From: Parasulfuritortus sp.
Lineage (GTDB): Bacteria > Pseudomonadota > Gammaproteobacteria > Burkholderiales > Thiobacillaceae
Direction: 5' to 3'
DNA: 39,650 nt
Assembly (NCBI GenBank): GCA_031291185.1
Contig: JARLJM010000078.1
Span: 1 to 39,650, forward strand
Shown: positions 7,771-16,706 of the stretch, piece by piece
Layout of the letters: the number at the start of each line of letters is the position of its first letter
Numbering within the stretch: the stretch's first letter is position 1
Notes under the pieces: generated by a model
Databases searched by the model: none
What the model was told of the DNA's origin: nothing
Seen by the model: the letters and a program-made list of their open reading frames with translations, nothing else
Position numbers and translations under genes: made by a program

Positions 7771-9671
7771 GCCCCCACCTGTTTCTCGTTATTCTTGAGA
7801 AAGGCGTCGAACATCAAGAGCGACCACAAAGCAGAACTGTGATCACTGATACCCGCGGCATGCTCGTCACCCATGCGGGCCAGATTGGCCATGTCGAACA
7901 GCCCCGAATCGGCCATACGCTGGCTGGTCAGTGCATCGTGCAGTTTGCTTCGAAGCGGTCCTCTAAACCACTCCGCCAGCGGAATGGAGAAACCCATCTT
8001 GCGCCGATACATGATTTCATGCGGGAGGTAGGGCTCCAGTGCCTTCTTCAGCATGTATTTGCCCTCCGCCCCCTGTATCTTCATGGATGAGGGAAGGCCT
8101 GAAATCCACTCCAGCAGTTTGTGATCCAGAAAGGGGACGCGAACCTCCAGTGCGTGGGCCATGCTGGCGCGATCTACCTTGGTGAGGATATCGCCGACCA
8201 GATAGGTCTTCATGTCCAGGTACTGAACCTGACCATAGATATCGTGGCTTGGATTGTTGCGGTCATGCCGGCGCAGAACTTCGACGGCGTTGTATCCGTT
8301 CAGGCGTTTTTTGAAGGCATCGCTGAATATGCGGCTGCGCATGGCGTTGCTGCATACCGATACGCCATGGAAATAGCCAGCCACGGTATCACGCCCCAGA
8401 GCCTCGAAGGTGGATTTTGCCCGAAACACTCTTGGCGCCCAGTCCGCTTTGGGATAGAGATGGCCGAGCGTGCCGAACAGGGGCATGCGAATACCTTCCG
8501 GAATCAGGCGGCGCATGTTTTCCTCTATGCCGTGCCAGCGATAGCGGCGATAGCCGATGAAGTTTTCATCGCCGCCATCTCCGGATAGCGCCACCGTGAC
8601 GTCTTTTCGCGCCTGCTCGCAAACCCGGTAAGTGGGCATGGCTGACGAGTCGGCATAGGGTTCGTCGTAAAGACGGGCCAGTTCATCGATCAGGCTGATA
8701 TCGTCTGATTCGACGGTATGTACGTGGTGATCGGTATGGTAACGCTCTGCGACCTGCCGGGCATACTCGGCCTCGTTGTACCGGGGATCGGAAAAGGCGA
8801 TGGCGCAGGTCTTGACCGGTTGATCCGCCAGTCCTGCCATCATGGCGACCACTGCGGATGAATCGACCCCCCCCGAAAGGAATGCACCCAAGGGCACTTC
8901 CGCCACCATGCGAATCCGCACGGCCTCCCGAAAGCGTTCGATGAACTCGCTCTGCGCATCCTCGATGGACATGCTCGGCAAGGTGGAAAACGGGACATCC
9001 CAGTATTGCTCGGGTTGTGGCATCGGCTTGCCGCGACGGACAAGCAACCGATGCCCCGGAGGTAACTTCAAGGCTGTCTTGTAGATAGTGCGCGGCTCGG
9101 GCACGTAGCCATAGCCGAAGTAGTCCTCCACAGCCTCGTCATCGATTTCACGACGAAAACCCGGCCAGGCGGTGATCGTTTTCAATTCCGAGCCCACGAC
9201 CAGGAAACCATTGTCGGTGACCGAATAATGCAGCGGTTTGACCCCCAACCTGTCACGTGCCATGAACAAGACTTGCTGGCGCCGGTCCCACAGAACGAAG
9301 GCGAACATGCCCCGAAAATGCTGTACGCAATCCGGACCCCATTGTTCCCACGCATGAACGATGGCCTCGGTATCCGAACGGGTCTTGAACGTGTGACCGA
9401 GCTGGGTCAGCTCTGGAATCAGGTCGACGAAGTTATATATCTCGCCATTGAACACAACCCAGACGCTGTCATCTTCATTCGCCAGGGGTTGCTGTCCGCT
9501 CGCAATGTCGATAATGGAAAGCCGCCGATGGCCAAGGCCCACGCCCGGTTCCAGATGCAGTCCCGCCTCATCCGGCCCCCTGTGCGACTGCATGTCGTTG
9601 ACGTGCTGAAGGACATCCTTGTCGATAGGGCGCTGTTCTCGCAGGTCGAAGATGCCGGTGATGCCACACAT
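7767..9671 (-). CDS. asparagine-synthase-like amidotransferase, exosortase A-associated
   Basis: A 634-residue two-domain protein. The N-terminal class II glutaminase domain starts MCGITGIFD, so Cys2 is the nucleophile after Met removal, and RGPDEAG and NGEIYN follow. The C-terminal synthetase domain has the PP-loop SGGVDSSAV near residues 265-273 and the SGDGGDE motif. The ATG at 9671 is fixed by the need for a free Cys2; an upstream in-frame extension to 9815 only runs into the neighbouring gene. The subfamily (TIGR03108) is typical of XrtA loci, where it probably converts a sugar carboxylate to an amide using glutamine and ATP. It follows sugar transferase 2 by 31 nt. The PP-loop is encoded through a run of eight G bases (8867-8874, minus strand). 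Confidence 0.93.
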   Translation of the reverse strand: MCGITGIFDLREQRPIDKDVLQHVNDMQSHRGPDEAGLHLEPGVGLGHRRLSIIDIASGQQPLANEDDSVWVVFNGEIYNFVDLIPELTQLGHTFKTRSDTEAIVHAWEQWGPDCVQHFRGMFAFVLWDRRQQVLFMARDRLGVKPLHYSVTDNGFLVVGSELKTITAWPGFRREIDDEAVEDYFGYGYVPEPRTIYKTALKLPPGHRLLVRRGKPMPQPEQYWDVPFSTLPSMSIEDAQSEFIERFREAVRIRMVAEVPLGAFLSGGVDSSAVVAMMAGLADQPVKTCAIAFSDPRYNEAEYARQVAERYHTDHHVHTVESDDISLIDELARLYDEPYADSSAMPTYRVCEQARKDVTVALSGDGGDENFIGYRRYRWHGIEENMRRLIPEGIRMPLFGTLGHLYPKADWAPRVFRAKSTFEALGRDTVAGYFHGVSVCSNAMRSRIFSDAFKKRLNGYNAVEVLRRHDRNNPSHDIYGQVQYLDMKTYLVGDILTKVDRASMAHALEVRVPFLDHKLLEWISGLPSSMKIQGAEGKYMLKKALEPYLPHEIMYRRKMGFSIPLAEWFRGPLRSKLHDALTSQRMADSGLFDMANLARMGDEHAAGISDHSSALWSLLMFDAFLKNNEKQVGA

Positions 9672-9702
9672 GGTTACTTTCAAGCCTGGATGGCTTGCCT
9701 CT

Positions 9703-10845
9703 TCATAACAGTTTTTCGTATACCGCCTGATAGGCGGACGCAGCTTGAGGCCATGAGAACATCTGCTCAACCCGCTCCCGCGCGGCTTTCCCTTCCAGCC
9801 GCCGTTTCGAACCATCAGCCGAATAATCGGCCAGCAGCAGGGTCAGGCTCGCATCGTCGCCTGGTGCGAACATCATGCCAGTTTTGTGCTCTTCGACCAA
9901 CTCCGGTGTACCACCGACCCGCGTGGCAATGACCGGCAATCCGGTGGCCATCGCTTCCAGAATCGTGTTGGAAATGCCCTCGCCCAATGACGGCAGAACA
10001 AAAATGTCGAATGTGCGCAACCATTCAGACGTGTCATTACAGTCGCCCGGAAAACAGACCTGGTCTTGGATTCCAGCCTGATCGACCAGGCGCTGACATG
10101 CTGCACGCTCAGCCCCCTCACCGACGATGACTAGACGGAGCCCGGCAGTTTCTCCTGATGCCCTGCAAAGCTGGATGAATGCGCGAACCAGGGTGGGATA
10201 GTCCTTCACCGCAACCATGCGGCCGACGCTGCCTATGACGCAGTTTGAACCTTCGAAGAAGCCCGGCGGCCCGACGTCTGGGCGCCGGTCAGCACGCGGC
10301 CTGAATTTGTCCGAATCCACCCCGTTATAGATCTGGGTCAGGTCCTTCTTGGAAACCTTTACCGTGTCCTTCAACCAGCTTGCCAGATCTTGACTCACCG
10401 CGATGTAGTGATGCACCACACGACGCGCAGCACGACGCATGAGGTTGTATTTCCAGTTGGTACCATCGATATCGTACATATCGCGTCCATGCTCGCCATG
10501 AACGCGACCTTTTATACCGTTTAAGGCACCGACAAACTGGGCCTCGAGGGCATTCAGATTGCGGGTATGCAGAATGTCGGGCTGCAACTTCGCCAAAAGT
10601 TTATAAAGGCGAGGCATCCAGCTGTAGTCATGGCCGGGACGCTTGGCCAGATCATAAAACTCGACCTCCTGCGCGCGGATGTGCTTCCGGAAATCGCCAT
10701 AGCCTGCCAGACAAATGACGACGTGCCGAAAACGGTCTGTCGGCAGGTGATTGAACAAATTCACCATGCCATTTTCCATGCCGCCGGTTCCAAAATGGAA
10801 GACGACATGGGCGACCAGGCGCTGGGTTGATGTTTGCTGTTTCAC
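9703..10845 (-). CDS. sugar transferase 2, PEP-CTERM/XrtA-associated (GT4)
   Basis: A 380-residue GT4 transferase. The N-terminus VAHVVFHFGTGGMENGMVNL and the donor-site motif PSLGEGISNTILEAMATG match the XrtA-associated sugar transferase 2 family (TIGR03088). It should add a sugar to the lipid-linked intermediate at the inner membrane. The start is a GTG at 10845, nine nucleotides after the exosortase stop; a nearby ATG at 10850 is out of frame and closes at once. The gene sits between xrtA and the amidotransferase, as in described XrtA loci. Confidence 0.92.
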   Translation of the reverse strand: MKQQTSTQRLVAHVVFHFGTGGMENGMVNLFNHLPTDRFRHVVICLAGYGDFRKHIRAQEVEFYDLAKRPGHDYSWMPRLYKLLAKLQPDILHTRNLNALEAQFVGALNGIKGRVHGEHGRDMYDIDGTNWKYNLMRRAARRVVHHYIAVSQDLASWLKDTVKVSKKDLTQIYNGVDSDKFRPRADRRPDVGPPGFFEGSNCVIGSVGRMVAVKDYPTLVRAFIQLCRASGETAGLRLVIVGEGAERAACQRLVDQAGIQDQVCFPGDCNDTSEWLRTFDIFVLPSLGEGISNTILEAMATGLPVIATRVGGTPELVEEHKTGMMFAPGDDASLTLLLADYSADGSKRRLEGKAARERVEQMFSWPQAASAYQAVYEKLL

Positions 10846-10854
10846 GCCATCAGC

Positions 10855-12390
10855 CTACTGGCCTACTCGGACCGTACGCAGTTCACCCTGAATCGCCGGC
10901 CAGCCGGGCTGGATGAAGTCCTGCAAGGTTTTAATCGCCGCCTCTGGCCGGTCATCCGGCATGTACACGATGATGGCCGCAGAATCATCACCCCTGCCCA
11001 ACAGCTTGGACAGGGCGATGTAAACCTTGGCCTCGGCATCGCTTGTTGTCAGCCGATCAAATACCCAATACCACTTCCAGGCGATCAGTCGACGATGGCC
11101 TTCCGTCTCACGCAATTTCGTCCAAGGAATATTGAGTGCTTCAGTATCCAACTGAACCATCCTGTAACCCTCTGCAACCTTGATCCAGTCTGGGTCCTTG
11201 CTGCGTACGAGGACGTTCTCGGAACTCACCAGCTTGCGTTCAAAGTTTTGATGCCGGTAGAACTCAAGGTGAACGCCAACACGCTGGTTGCCTCGCACAT
11301 ATTCAACCTGGCTTTCCGCATAGGGATTATCAAAAGCCGGTTTCCAAGCGGTCATGGGGCCGGAGTCAATTTGCCAGCCAGCCACCGGGACAGGCTTGAT
11401 CACGCCGGTCTCAGCGATATCCGAAACCCTGTCGATGTGTTTGATCCATAAGGCCGGTAGCATAGAAATCAGTGCGAATAGAAACGTTGCAATCAGGATA
11501 CGTGTTGGCTTGGCGGCCTCATCTCCAGTTGTCCTTATGCCCCTCTGGGGCGCCTGGACGTCAGTATCCTCGGCCCAACGCATGCCTATCATGAACATGA
11601 TCATGATGACCAGGCCGAAGAACAACCACCCGTAAATGATGTGATCGACCCCGACTGCCAGCCGATTACCGGACAGGTGACCGATCATTACGATCATGTA
11701 GGCCCGCAGCCAGTTTGCGACCAAGGGCACCACAAATGAGAAGCCGATGAAAATCAGGCGTCGCTTGATGCTCCGGTAATTGAGATAGGCAAAAAGCGTA
11801 CCCACGACGAGTGAAGCAATCAGGTACCGAACGCCACTACAGGCTTCGATGACCGACCAACTGCCGGAAGGAATATTGAAATTATTACCTTCGCGGTAAA
11901 CCGGAATACCGGTCAATTTCAAAGCCATGACGGTGAAGTCGGCCGTGAGATTCATCATCAGCGGCATGACAAACTCGCCGAATGGCACCGCGAAGAACAA
12001 GAAACCCAAAGGGAAAGCCATGGCACGTGTCAGGCGCCAGCCAAACAAAGCAGGGACAATTAGAACCAGCATGGTGACCAAAGCGAACTGTGTGACGACA
12101 TTGAGCGCCGCCAGGTCCCCGAGCAACCAGGCAAACCCGGTCATGGCAACAAGAAGCAAAGTGCGTAGATCCGGCTGCGGATGAATCACGGCCAATAATT
12201 GGCGTTGCCGCCAGATCAGCCATAGCGAGATAAAGGGTACTAGGAAGGCGTGATTGAAGGTCTCCGAACGCCACCAGATTTCCACCATGGCTTCTGCGGT
12301 TCCGTAGTACCAAAACAGAACCCAGATGCTGAGCAGCACCAGCATAGGCAAGGCCACATTCCAACGCCGATTGATTCCGCCACCCAACAT
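10855..12390 (-). CDS. xrtA: exosortase A fused to a C-terminal EpsI domain
   Basis: A 511-residue protein. Residues 1 to about 295 form the multi-pass exosortase domain, with the catalytic residues in their family motifs: Cys184 in EACSGVRYL, Arg229 in NWLRAY and His250 in GVDHIIYGW. Residues from about 315 to the end are a periplasmic EpsI-like (DUF3485) domain with AGWQ, DRLTTS and YWVF-type stretches. Exosortase A is a membrane transpeptidase-like enzyme that recognises C-terminal PEP-CTERM signals, and EpsI is its usual partner. The start ATG follows GGAGAGACTC, a good ribosome-binding site. The gene lies between the two sugar transferases. The PEP-CTERM protein encoded at 26119-26931 is the only candidate substrate in the window. 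Confidence 0.97.
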   Translation of the reverse strand: MLGGGINRRWNVALPMLVLLSIWVLFWYYGTAEAMVEIWWRSETFNHAFLVPFISLWLIWRQRQLLAVIHPQPDLRTLLLVAMTGFAWLLGDLAALNVVTQFALVTMLVLIVPALFGWRLTRAMAFPLGFLFFAVPFGEFVMPLMMNLTADFTVMALKLTGIPVYREGNNFNIPSGSWSVIEACSGVRYLIASLVVGTLFAYLNYRSIKRRLIFIGFSFVVPLVANWLRAYMIVMIGHLSGNRLAVGVDHIIYGWLFFGLVIMIMFMIGMRWAEDTDVQAPQRGIRTTGDEAAKPTRILIATFLFALISMLPALWIKHIDRVSDIAETGVIKPVPVAGWQIDSGPMTAWKPAFDNPYAESQVEYVRGNQRVGVHLEFYRHQNFERKLVSSENVLVRSKDPDWIKVAEGYRMVQLDTEALNIPWTKLRETEGHRRLIAWKWYWVFDRLTTSDAEAKVYIALSKLLGRGDDSAAIIVYMPDDRPEAAIKTLQDFIQPGWPAIQGELRTVRVGQ

Positions 12391-12402
12391 GAGTCTCTCC
12401 CT

Positions 12403-13620
12403 CTATGAATTATTTACCGCTGTCAGGTAGCTATCAATTTTGGCCAAATGGGCTTCCCAACTGTACCGCATGACAACACAGGCGCGCCCTGCTTCTCCAA
12501 TGGCAGTCACCTGCACAGGATTTTCCAGCAATTGATCGATAGCAGAAACGTATTCGTTTTCCATGCCCGCTGCGATCAACTCCCGCCCAGATTCCGCCCC
12601 AATTGCATCGGTACAGGTCAATGCCGCTACAACCGGCCTGGCCATGGCCATGGCCTCCAGTATCTTGTTTTGTACACCCCGAGCGACTCGCATCGGAGCC
12701 ACCACCACGTCGGCAAATTGCAGATAGGGCCGCACATCCGGCACTGTACCGGTGACGACAACGCCATCGCCAGCCAAGCTGGTCACCGTCGGTGTCGGGT
12801 TGCGGCCCACGATGTAGAACTTCACGTTGGGCCATTTCACGCGCAAGGAAGGAAAGATATCCTTGGCGAACCAAGTCACGGCATCGATGTTAGGCCAGTA
12901 ATCCATGGCGCCTGTAAATACCAGAACTGGCTGTCCATTCGGATAAGGCGAAACCCTGCTTGATACGGGACTGAAATAGTCCGAGTCGACCCCATTCATG
13001 ACGGTTTCGACGCGCGAAGCACACTCAGGCGCGAGACCGGCGAATAATTCGACCTCATTGTCGGTCACGAAAAATGACCGATTGGCCCAGCCCGCAATGG
13101 CTCGTTCATAAGCGAGAAGATTCTCCCCTTCGCGCCGATAGACCCATGACATAGGCCAGCGGTGCTGGGACGCGTATTGCGTCCATTTCGCCGAGTCGAC
13201 ATCGACAAAATCGACCAGCACCGGGACGGAGGTTTCAGCGGGAACATACTGCGCCATGGCAGAGGAAAAAATTACGATCGCCTCTATCGATTGCTGATGT
13301 AAGGTTTGCATTACCCAATTCAGGAGGCTCGCATCGCGGTAGTACGGCAAGGTCAATGCCTCACCAGTCAAGAGACCGACCAAACTTTTAAATTTCGCCA
13401 AACCTGGATTCAAACGGGCAACATACATATCCGCACACAAATCGCGAACATCCGGCAAATACTGCATGTCATCCGGATCATCGACAAAGGTGCCGAGAAA
13501 AACCGCATGCGAGCGTGCCAGATATTTCAGCAGATTATATGAACGTACCTTGTCACCCTTGTTGGGAGGGTAAGGTAGCCGGTGCACCAGATAGAGCAGA
13601 TTGGCCAAACGAACACTCAA
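12403..13620 (-). CDS. sugar transferase 1, PEP-CTERM/XrtA-associated
   Basis: A 405-residue GT-B transferase. The beginning LLYLVHRLPYPPNKGDKVRS is characteristic of the XrtA-associated sugar transferase 1 family (TIGR03087). The donor domain contains VFTGAMDYWPNIDAV and ARGVQNKILEAMAMARPVV. It should extend the lipid-linked repeat unit in the cytoplasm. The start is a TTG at 13620 that overlaps the stop of the FemAB-like gene by four bases (TTGA). I see no better in-frame start before the conserved N-terminal strand, so translation probably depends on coupling to the upstream gene. The exosortase gene follows after 12 nt. Confidence 0.92.
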   Translation of the reverse strand: MSVRLANLLYLVHRLPYPPNKGDKVRSYNLLKYLARSHAVFLGTFVDDPDDMQYLPDVRDLCADMYVARLNPGLAKFKSLVGLLTGEALTLPYYRDASLLNWVMQTLHQQSIEAIVIFSSAMAQYVPAETSVPVLVDFVDVDSAKWTQYASQHRWPMSWVYRREGENLLAYERAIAGWANRSFFVTDNEVELFAGLAPECASRVETVMNGVDSDYFSPVSSRVSPYPNGQPVLVFTGAMDYWPNIDAVTWFAKDIFPSLRVKWPNVKFYIVGRNPTPTVTSLAGDGVVVTGTVPDVRPYLQFADVVVAPMRVARGVQNKILEAMAMARPVVAALTCTDAIGAESGRELIAAGMENEYVSAIDQLLENPVQVTAIGEAGRACVVMRYSWEAHLAKIDSYLTAVNNS

Positions 13621-14654
13621 CCCAGGTTACGCACGATGTGGGGGCCCAGCCAATTCGCCAACCCAATAGGCATCCGCCGCCAAGCCTCAATGAATAACCG
13701 GTACTTGGCATTGTTTGGGTTGTTTTGCGGAATCGTGTCGTGCTTGTACAGGCAATATTCGTAATAAAGCGGTGTCGGCTCGAACCCCCAGTTCTTCTTG
13801 AACGAATAGGATCCTGTCCCTTGCTTGCTCCGTCCATAATCGAACACCCTGATACCACGCGTGCAGGCACGCCGCATCAGTTCCCAATATTTGAAATCGT
13901 TTCCGGCAAGTTCACGCGCGCTCAGAGCATCCCCCGCGTAATAAGGTAAAACCTCGTCGCGGAAATAAAAGCTCAATACACTGCTTATCGGATTGCCATC
14001 GGGGGCGACCACCGTCAGCACTTCGCAATTCTGGCCAAATGCCTGCAACAATGCCTCGAAATAACGCTTGGGCAAGGCCGGCGTACCATGTCGATGGACG
14101 TTGTCCGCATACAACGCGAAAAACCGCTCCACGTCAGCATCGATCTCTGACCTCAAGCCATTCTTGATGCTCTTGCGGACCATTGCCCGTTGCTTTCGGG
14201 GAATGGCCTGCATGTTGGCCTCCTCGTCTGGCAGTATCTCTTTGCGGAAAGTGACATAAAGATCCTGGGTTGGCCACTCGGGGTGATGCGGACGCATACA
14301 CCTGAACTCCAGGTGATCGACGCCCAGTTTGCGTGCCATATCCTGCGCCGCCGTTTCCAGTTGCGTTGCCGCTTCCGGCGTCCGCGCAGCGACCCCACCA
14401 TAGACAGCAAACGGCAATGAACTCAGGGATTTTCCGAACAACAGGCTGCGCACATGACCAAGTGGCAACACCCCCTCGATCTCCCCGTCCCGTTCCGCGT
14501 AGAGATAGACACTTGGATGATGGAAGACATCTTCCAGAATCCTCTGCCATGCTGCCAGATGGAAAAACGTTGCTTCGGGCCGGGCCTGTACGAAGGCATC
14601 CCAACGAGCTGCTGTCGCTTTGTCGTTACGGTCCAAGCGTTTGATTGTCAGCAT
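13617..14654 (-). CDS. FemAB-like acyltransferase, PEP-CTERM locus subfamily
   Basis: A 345-residue GNAT-fold protein. The segments FHLAAWQRILEDVF, GVLPLGHVRSLLFG, MVRKSIKNGLRSEI, and the late FDYGRSKQGTGSYSFKKNWGFE match the FemAB-like family of XrtA loci (TIGR03019). FemAB enzymes attach amino acids from aminoacyl-tRNA to cell-wall precursors. For this subfamily the substrate is unknown; an aminoacyl or acyl decoration of the polysaccharide is plausible. The gene follows the deacetylase by four nucleotides and overlaps sugar transferase 1 by four. No clear ribosome-binding site precedes the ATG. Confidence 0.92.
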   Translation of the reverse strand: MLTIKRLDRNDKATAARWDAFVQARPEATFFHLAAWQRILEDVFHHPSVYLYAERDGEIEGVLPLGHVRSLLFGKSLSSLPFAVYGGVAARTPEAATQLETAAQDMARKLGVDHLEFRCMRPHHPEWPTQDLYVTFRKEILPDEEANMQAIPRKQRAMVRKSIKNGLRSEIDADVERFFALYADNVHRHGTPALPKRYFEALLQAFGQNCEVLTVVAPDGNPISSVLSFYFRDEVLPYYAGDALSARELAGNDFKYWELMRRACTRGIRVFDYGRSKQGTGSYSFKKNWGFEPTPLYYEYCLYKHDTIPQNNPNNAKYRLFIEAWRRMPIGLANWLGPHIVRNLG

Positions 14655-14658
14655 CGCA

Positions 14659-15510
14659 TCAGGGGCAATCTATATAAATAGAATCCATACGGCCCCATTT
14701 GAAATCTTTGAGCAAGCAAGCCAGTCGCGCCTCCATTCGCCCGATGTTGACGTAATGGCGGAAACGGGTCTTCAGACCGATGCCAGGTATCCGGGGCTGC
14801 TCTGAGTCAATTTCCCAAGGGTGGAAATAGAACACGACCGATTGTTGATCAACCTGATTCACTTCACGGAACATGGCCCGCGATAGCACATAAGGCAACA
14901 ACCGGAAATAGCCGCCGCCACTCGCTGGCAAATTCTGTCCAAAAAGACGAACCGTGGTGGCGGGTACTTCGAGCAGGTCCAACTTGACCCGATGGGCAAA
15001 CCGGGGGGCATGCGGGATGCCATAGTGATCGTGTCGGATCGGGAATATGCTTGAACTGTATCGATACCCGGCTTCCTCCAGTTTTTCATAGGCCCACATC
15101 GTGTCCTGGACAATTGAGAAACTGGGAGCGCGATATCCCCTGACTTCATTCCCGGCAATGTCTTCCAGAATCAGTTTGGCCAGACGCACATCCGCCAGAA
15201 AGGCGTCATGCGTCATCTCTGTAGCGCGCTGATGCCCATAACCGTGGCTGGCCAATTCGTGGCCCTGCTCGGAAATGCGCCTGATCAGTGTCGGATAGCG
15301 TTCGGCAATCCAGCCAAGTGTGAAGAAGGTTCCCTTGACTCCATGTTCATCCAGCAGACCAAGGATGCGATCGAGATTGCGCTCGATCCGACATTCACAC
15401 TCATTCCATTCACTGCGTGCAATATGCGGTGCAAAAGCCGAGACCTGAAAATAATCCTCGACGTCAACCGTGAAGGCATTAACTGTGTCTCTCGAGTCAT
15501 GATGTTCCAT
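14659..15510 (-). CDS. polysaccharide deacetylase (NodB-type), PEP-CTERM locus subfamily
   Basis: A 283-residue NodB-homology protein. The stretch NAFTVDVEDYFQVSAF holds the catalytic Asp motif, and HELASHGYGHQ gives the metal-binding histidines. PSFSIV and the YFHPWEID block follow. This matches the PEP-CTERM polysaccharide deacetylase subfamily (TIGR03006), which should remove N-acetyl groups from a glycan. No signal peptide is apparent, as is usual for this subfamily. I prefer the ATG at 15510 because GAGG lies nine bases upstream; an alternative ATG at 15525 adds five residues but has only a weak site. It is 112 nt downstream of the ATPase gene. Confidence 0.93.
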   Translation of the reverse strand: MEHHDSRDTVNAFTVDVEDYFQVSAFAPHIARSEWNECECRIERNLDRILGLLDEHGVKGTFFTLGWIAERYPTLIRRISEQGHELASHGYGHQRATEMTHDAFLADVRLAKLILEDIAGNEVRGYRAPSFSIVQDTMWAYEKLEEAGYRYSSSIFPIRHDHYGIPHAPRFAHRVKLDLLEVPATTVRLFGQNLPASGGGYFRLLPYVLSRAMFREVNQVDQQSVVFYFHPWEIDSEQPRIPGIGLKTRFRHYVNIGRMEARLACLLKDFKWGRMDSIYIDCP

Positions 15511-15622
15511 AGTGTCTAACCTCATCGGGCCCTATTTTCTGGCACATCAAGCAGGCCAAGCTAACTAAGGACAATGGTGTACCGAAGACCTACCGGAACA
15601 CCTTAATCGTTAATTGCCCAGT

Positions 15623-16702
15623 TTAGTTGGCGCGCAATTCCTGAAGTATTTTTCCGAGCACGGCAAGCATTGCGGCATTGCTTTTTTCGATTCGGAGCAT
15701 ACTTCGTTCCAGGCGGCGGATGCGCTCATCCATGTTGGATGTGCCCAGATTCGCAAAAACAGCTTCGGCATCCTCCAGTGAAATATCACTTAGATTTGCT
15801 GGTGCATCCCCTCCCAAGGCCATCAACGCCTCGGTCAAAGCCGCAGTCATTTCTGCATCTATGGATTTGGCGCTTTGCTTTGACGGTACGTGAGCCTCCG
15901 CCAGCATTTCCTCAGCCACGGCCTCCACGGTCTCTTTTGGAAAGGATTTCCTGTCCTCGAGGTAACCCTGCAACAAAATCCGGTCGCACAGGGTATTTAT
16001 CTGCCGTGGAACGCCGCCTGTCGAAGCGTAGATCGCGTCATAGCACCCGGTACCGAACATTGGCTTTCCCGAATAGCCGGCGCACTTCAGCCGATGCTCA
16101 ACGTAATCCTGGGTTTCCTGGCGATCCATCGCACTAATATGGCAGGTCGCAATTACGCGCTGCCTCAATTGCAGCATTTCCGGGCTTTGCAATATTGTCC
16201 GGAATTCTGGCTGGCCGATCAGGAAGGTTTGCACCAGAGAGACATTGTCAAACTGGAAATTCGAGAGCATGCGCAACTCTTCGACCGCGCGCAGAGAAAG
16301 ATTCTGTGCTTCGTCCACTATAAGCAGACAGCGCTTGCCCTCGGTAGCCGCCATGGTAAAAAAAGCTTCCAGAGTCACCAGAAGATCAGACTTTGGCACG
16401 TTCTTGGTATGCACACCAAAAGCAGCACCGACGAGGCGAAGGGTGTCTTCTGCGTCAAGTTGAGTGCTGACCAATTGGGCGGCGATTACCTTTTGGGCAT
16501 CAAGTTTGGCCAGCATGTTGCGCACGATGGTCGTTTTGCCTGCACCGACTTCTCCCGTGATGACGATAAACCCCTGACTCTGATTCACCCCATAATCCAG
16601 GTACGCTGTAGCACGCTTGTGCTGCTTGCTACCAAAATAAAAAGAGGGATCCGGATTGAGTTGAAAGGGTTTGCTGGTCAGGCCGTAAAAGGCTTCATAC
16701 AT
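15623..16702 (-). CDS. XrtA-associated AAA ATPase (ExeA/GspA-like)
   Basis: A 359-residue protein with the ExeA-like start MYEAFYGLTSKPFQLNPDPS, Walker A GEVGAGKTT (residues 50-58) and Walker B CLLIVDEAQNLS near residue 140, followed by a winged-helix-like region with GGVPRQINTLCDRIL. The last 60 residues form a helical, coiled-coil-like tail. It matches the ATPase family of PEP-CTERM loci (TIGR03015). Its job there is not established; it may energise assembly of the export or sorting complex at the inner membrane. The gene starts four nucleotides after the outer-membrane protein gene. Confidence 0.93.
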   Translation of the reverse strand: MYEAFYGLTSKPFQLNPDPSFYFGSKQHKRATAYLDYGVNQSQGFIVITGEVGAGKTTIVRNMLAKLDAQKVIAAQLVSTQLDAEDTLRLVGAAFGVHTKNVPKSDLLVTLEAFFTMAATEGKRCLLIVDEAQNLSLRAVEELRMLSNFQFDNVSLVQTFLIGQPEFRTILQSPEMLQLRQRVIATCHISAMDRQETQDYVEHRLKCAGYSGKPMFGTGCYDAIYASTGGVPRQINTLCDRILLQGYLEDRKSFPKETVEAVAEEMLAEAHVPSKQSAKSIDAEMTAALTEALMALGGDAPANLSDISLEDAEAVFANLGTSNMDERIRRLERSMLRIEKSNAAMLAVLGKILQELRAN

Positions 16703-16706
16703 GTCT

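Noticed and set aside
9672..9815. N-terminal extension of the asparagine-synthase-like protein
   Set aside because: The class II glutaminase needs Cys2 after the initiator Met, which fixes the start at 9671; the extra stretch lies inside the preceding glycosyltransferase gene.
9228..9932. Plus-strand frame (234 codons) opposite the amidotransferase and sugar transferase 2
   Set aside because: It is antisense to two well-supported genes and shows no domain; it is a by-product of codon bias.
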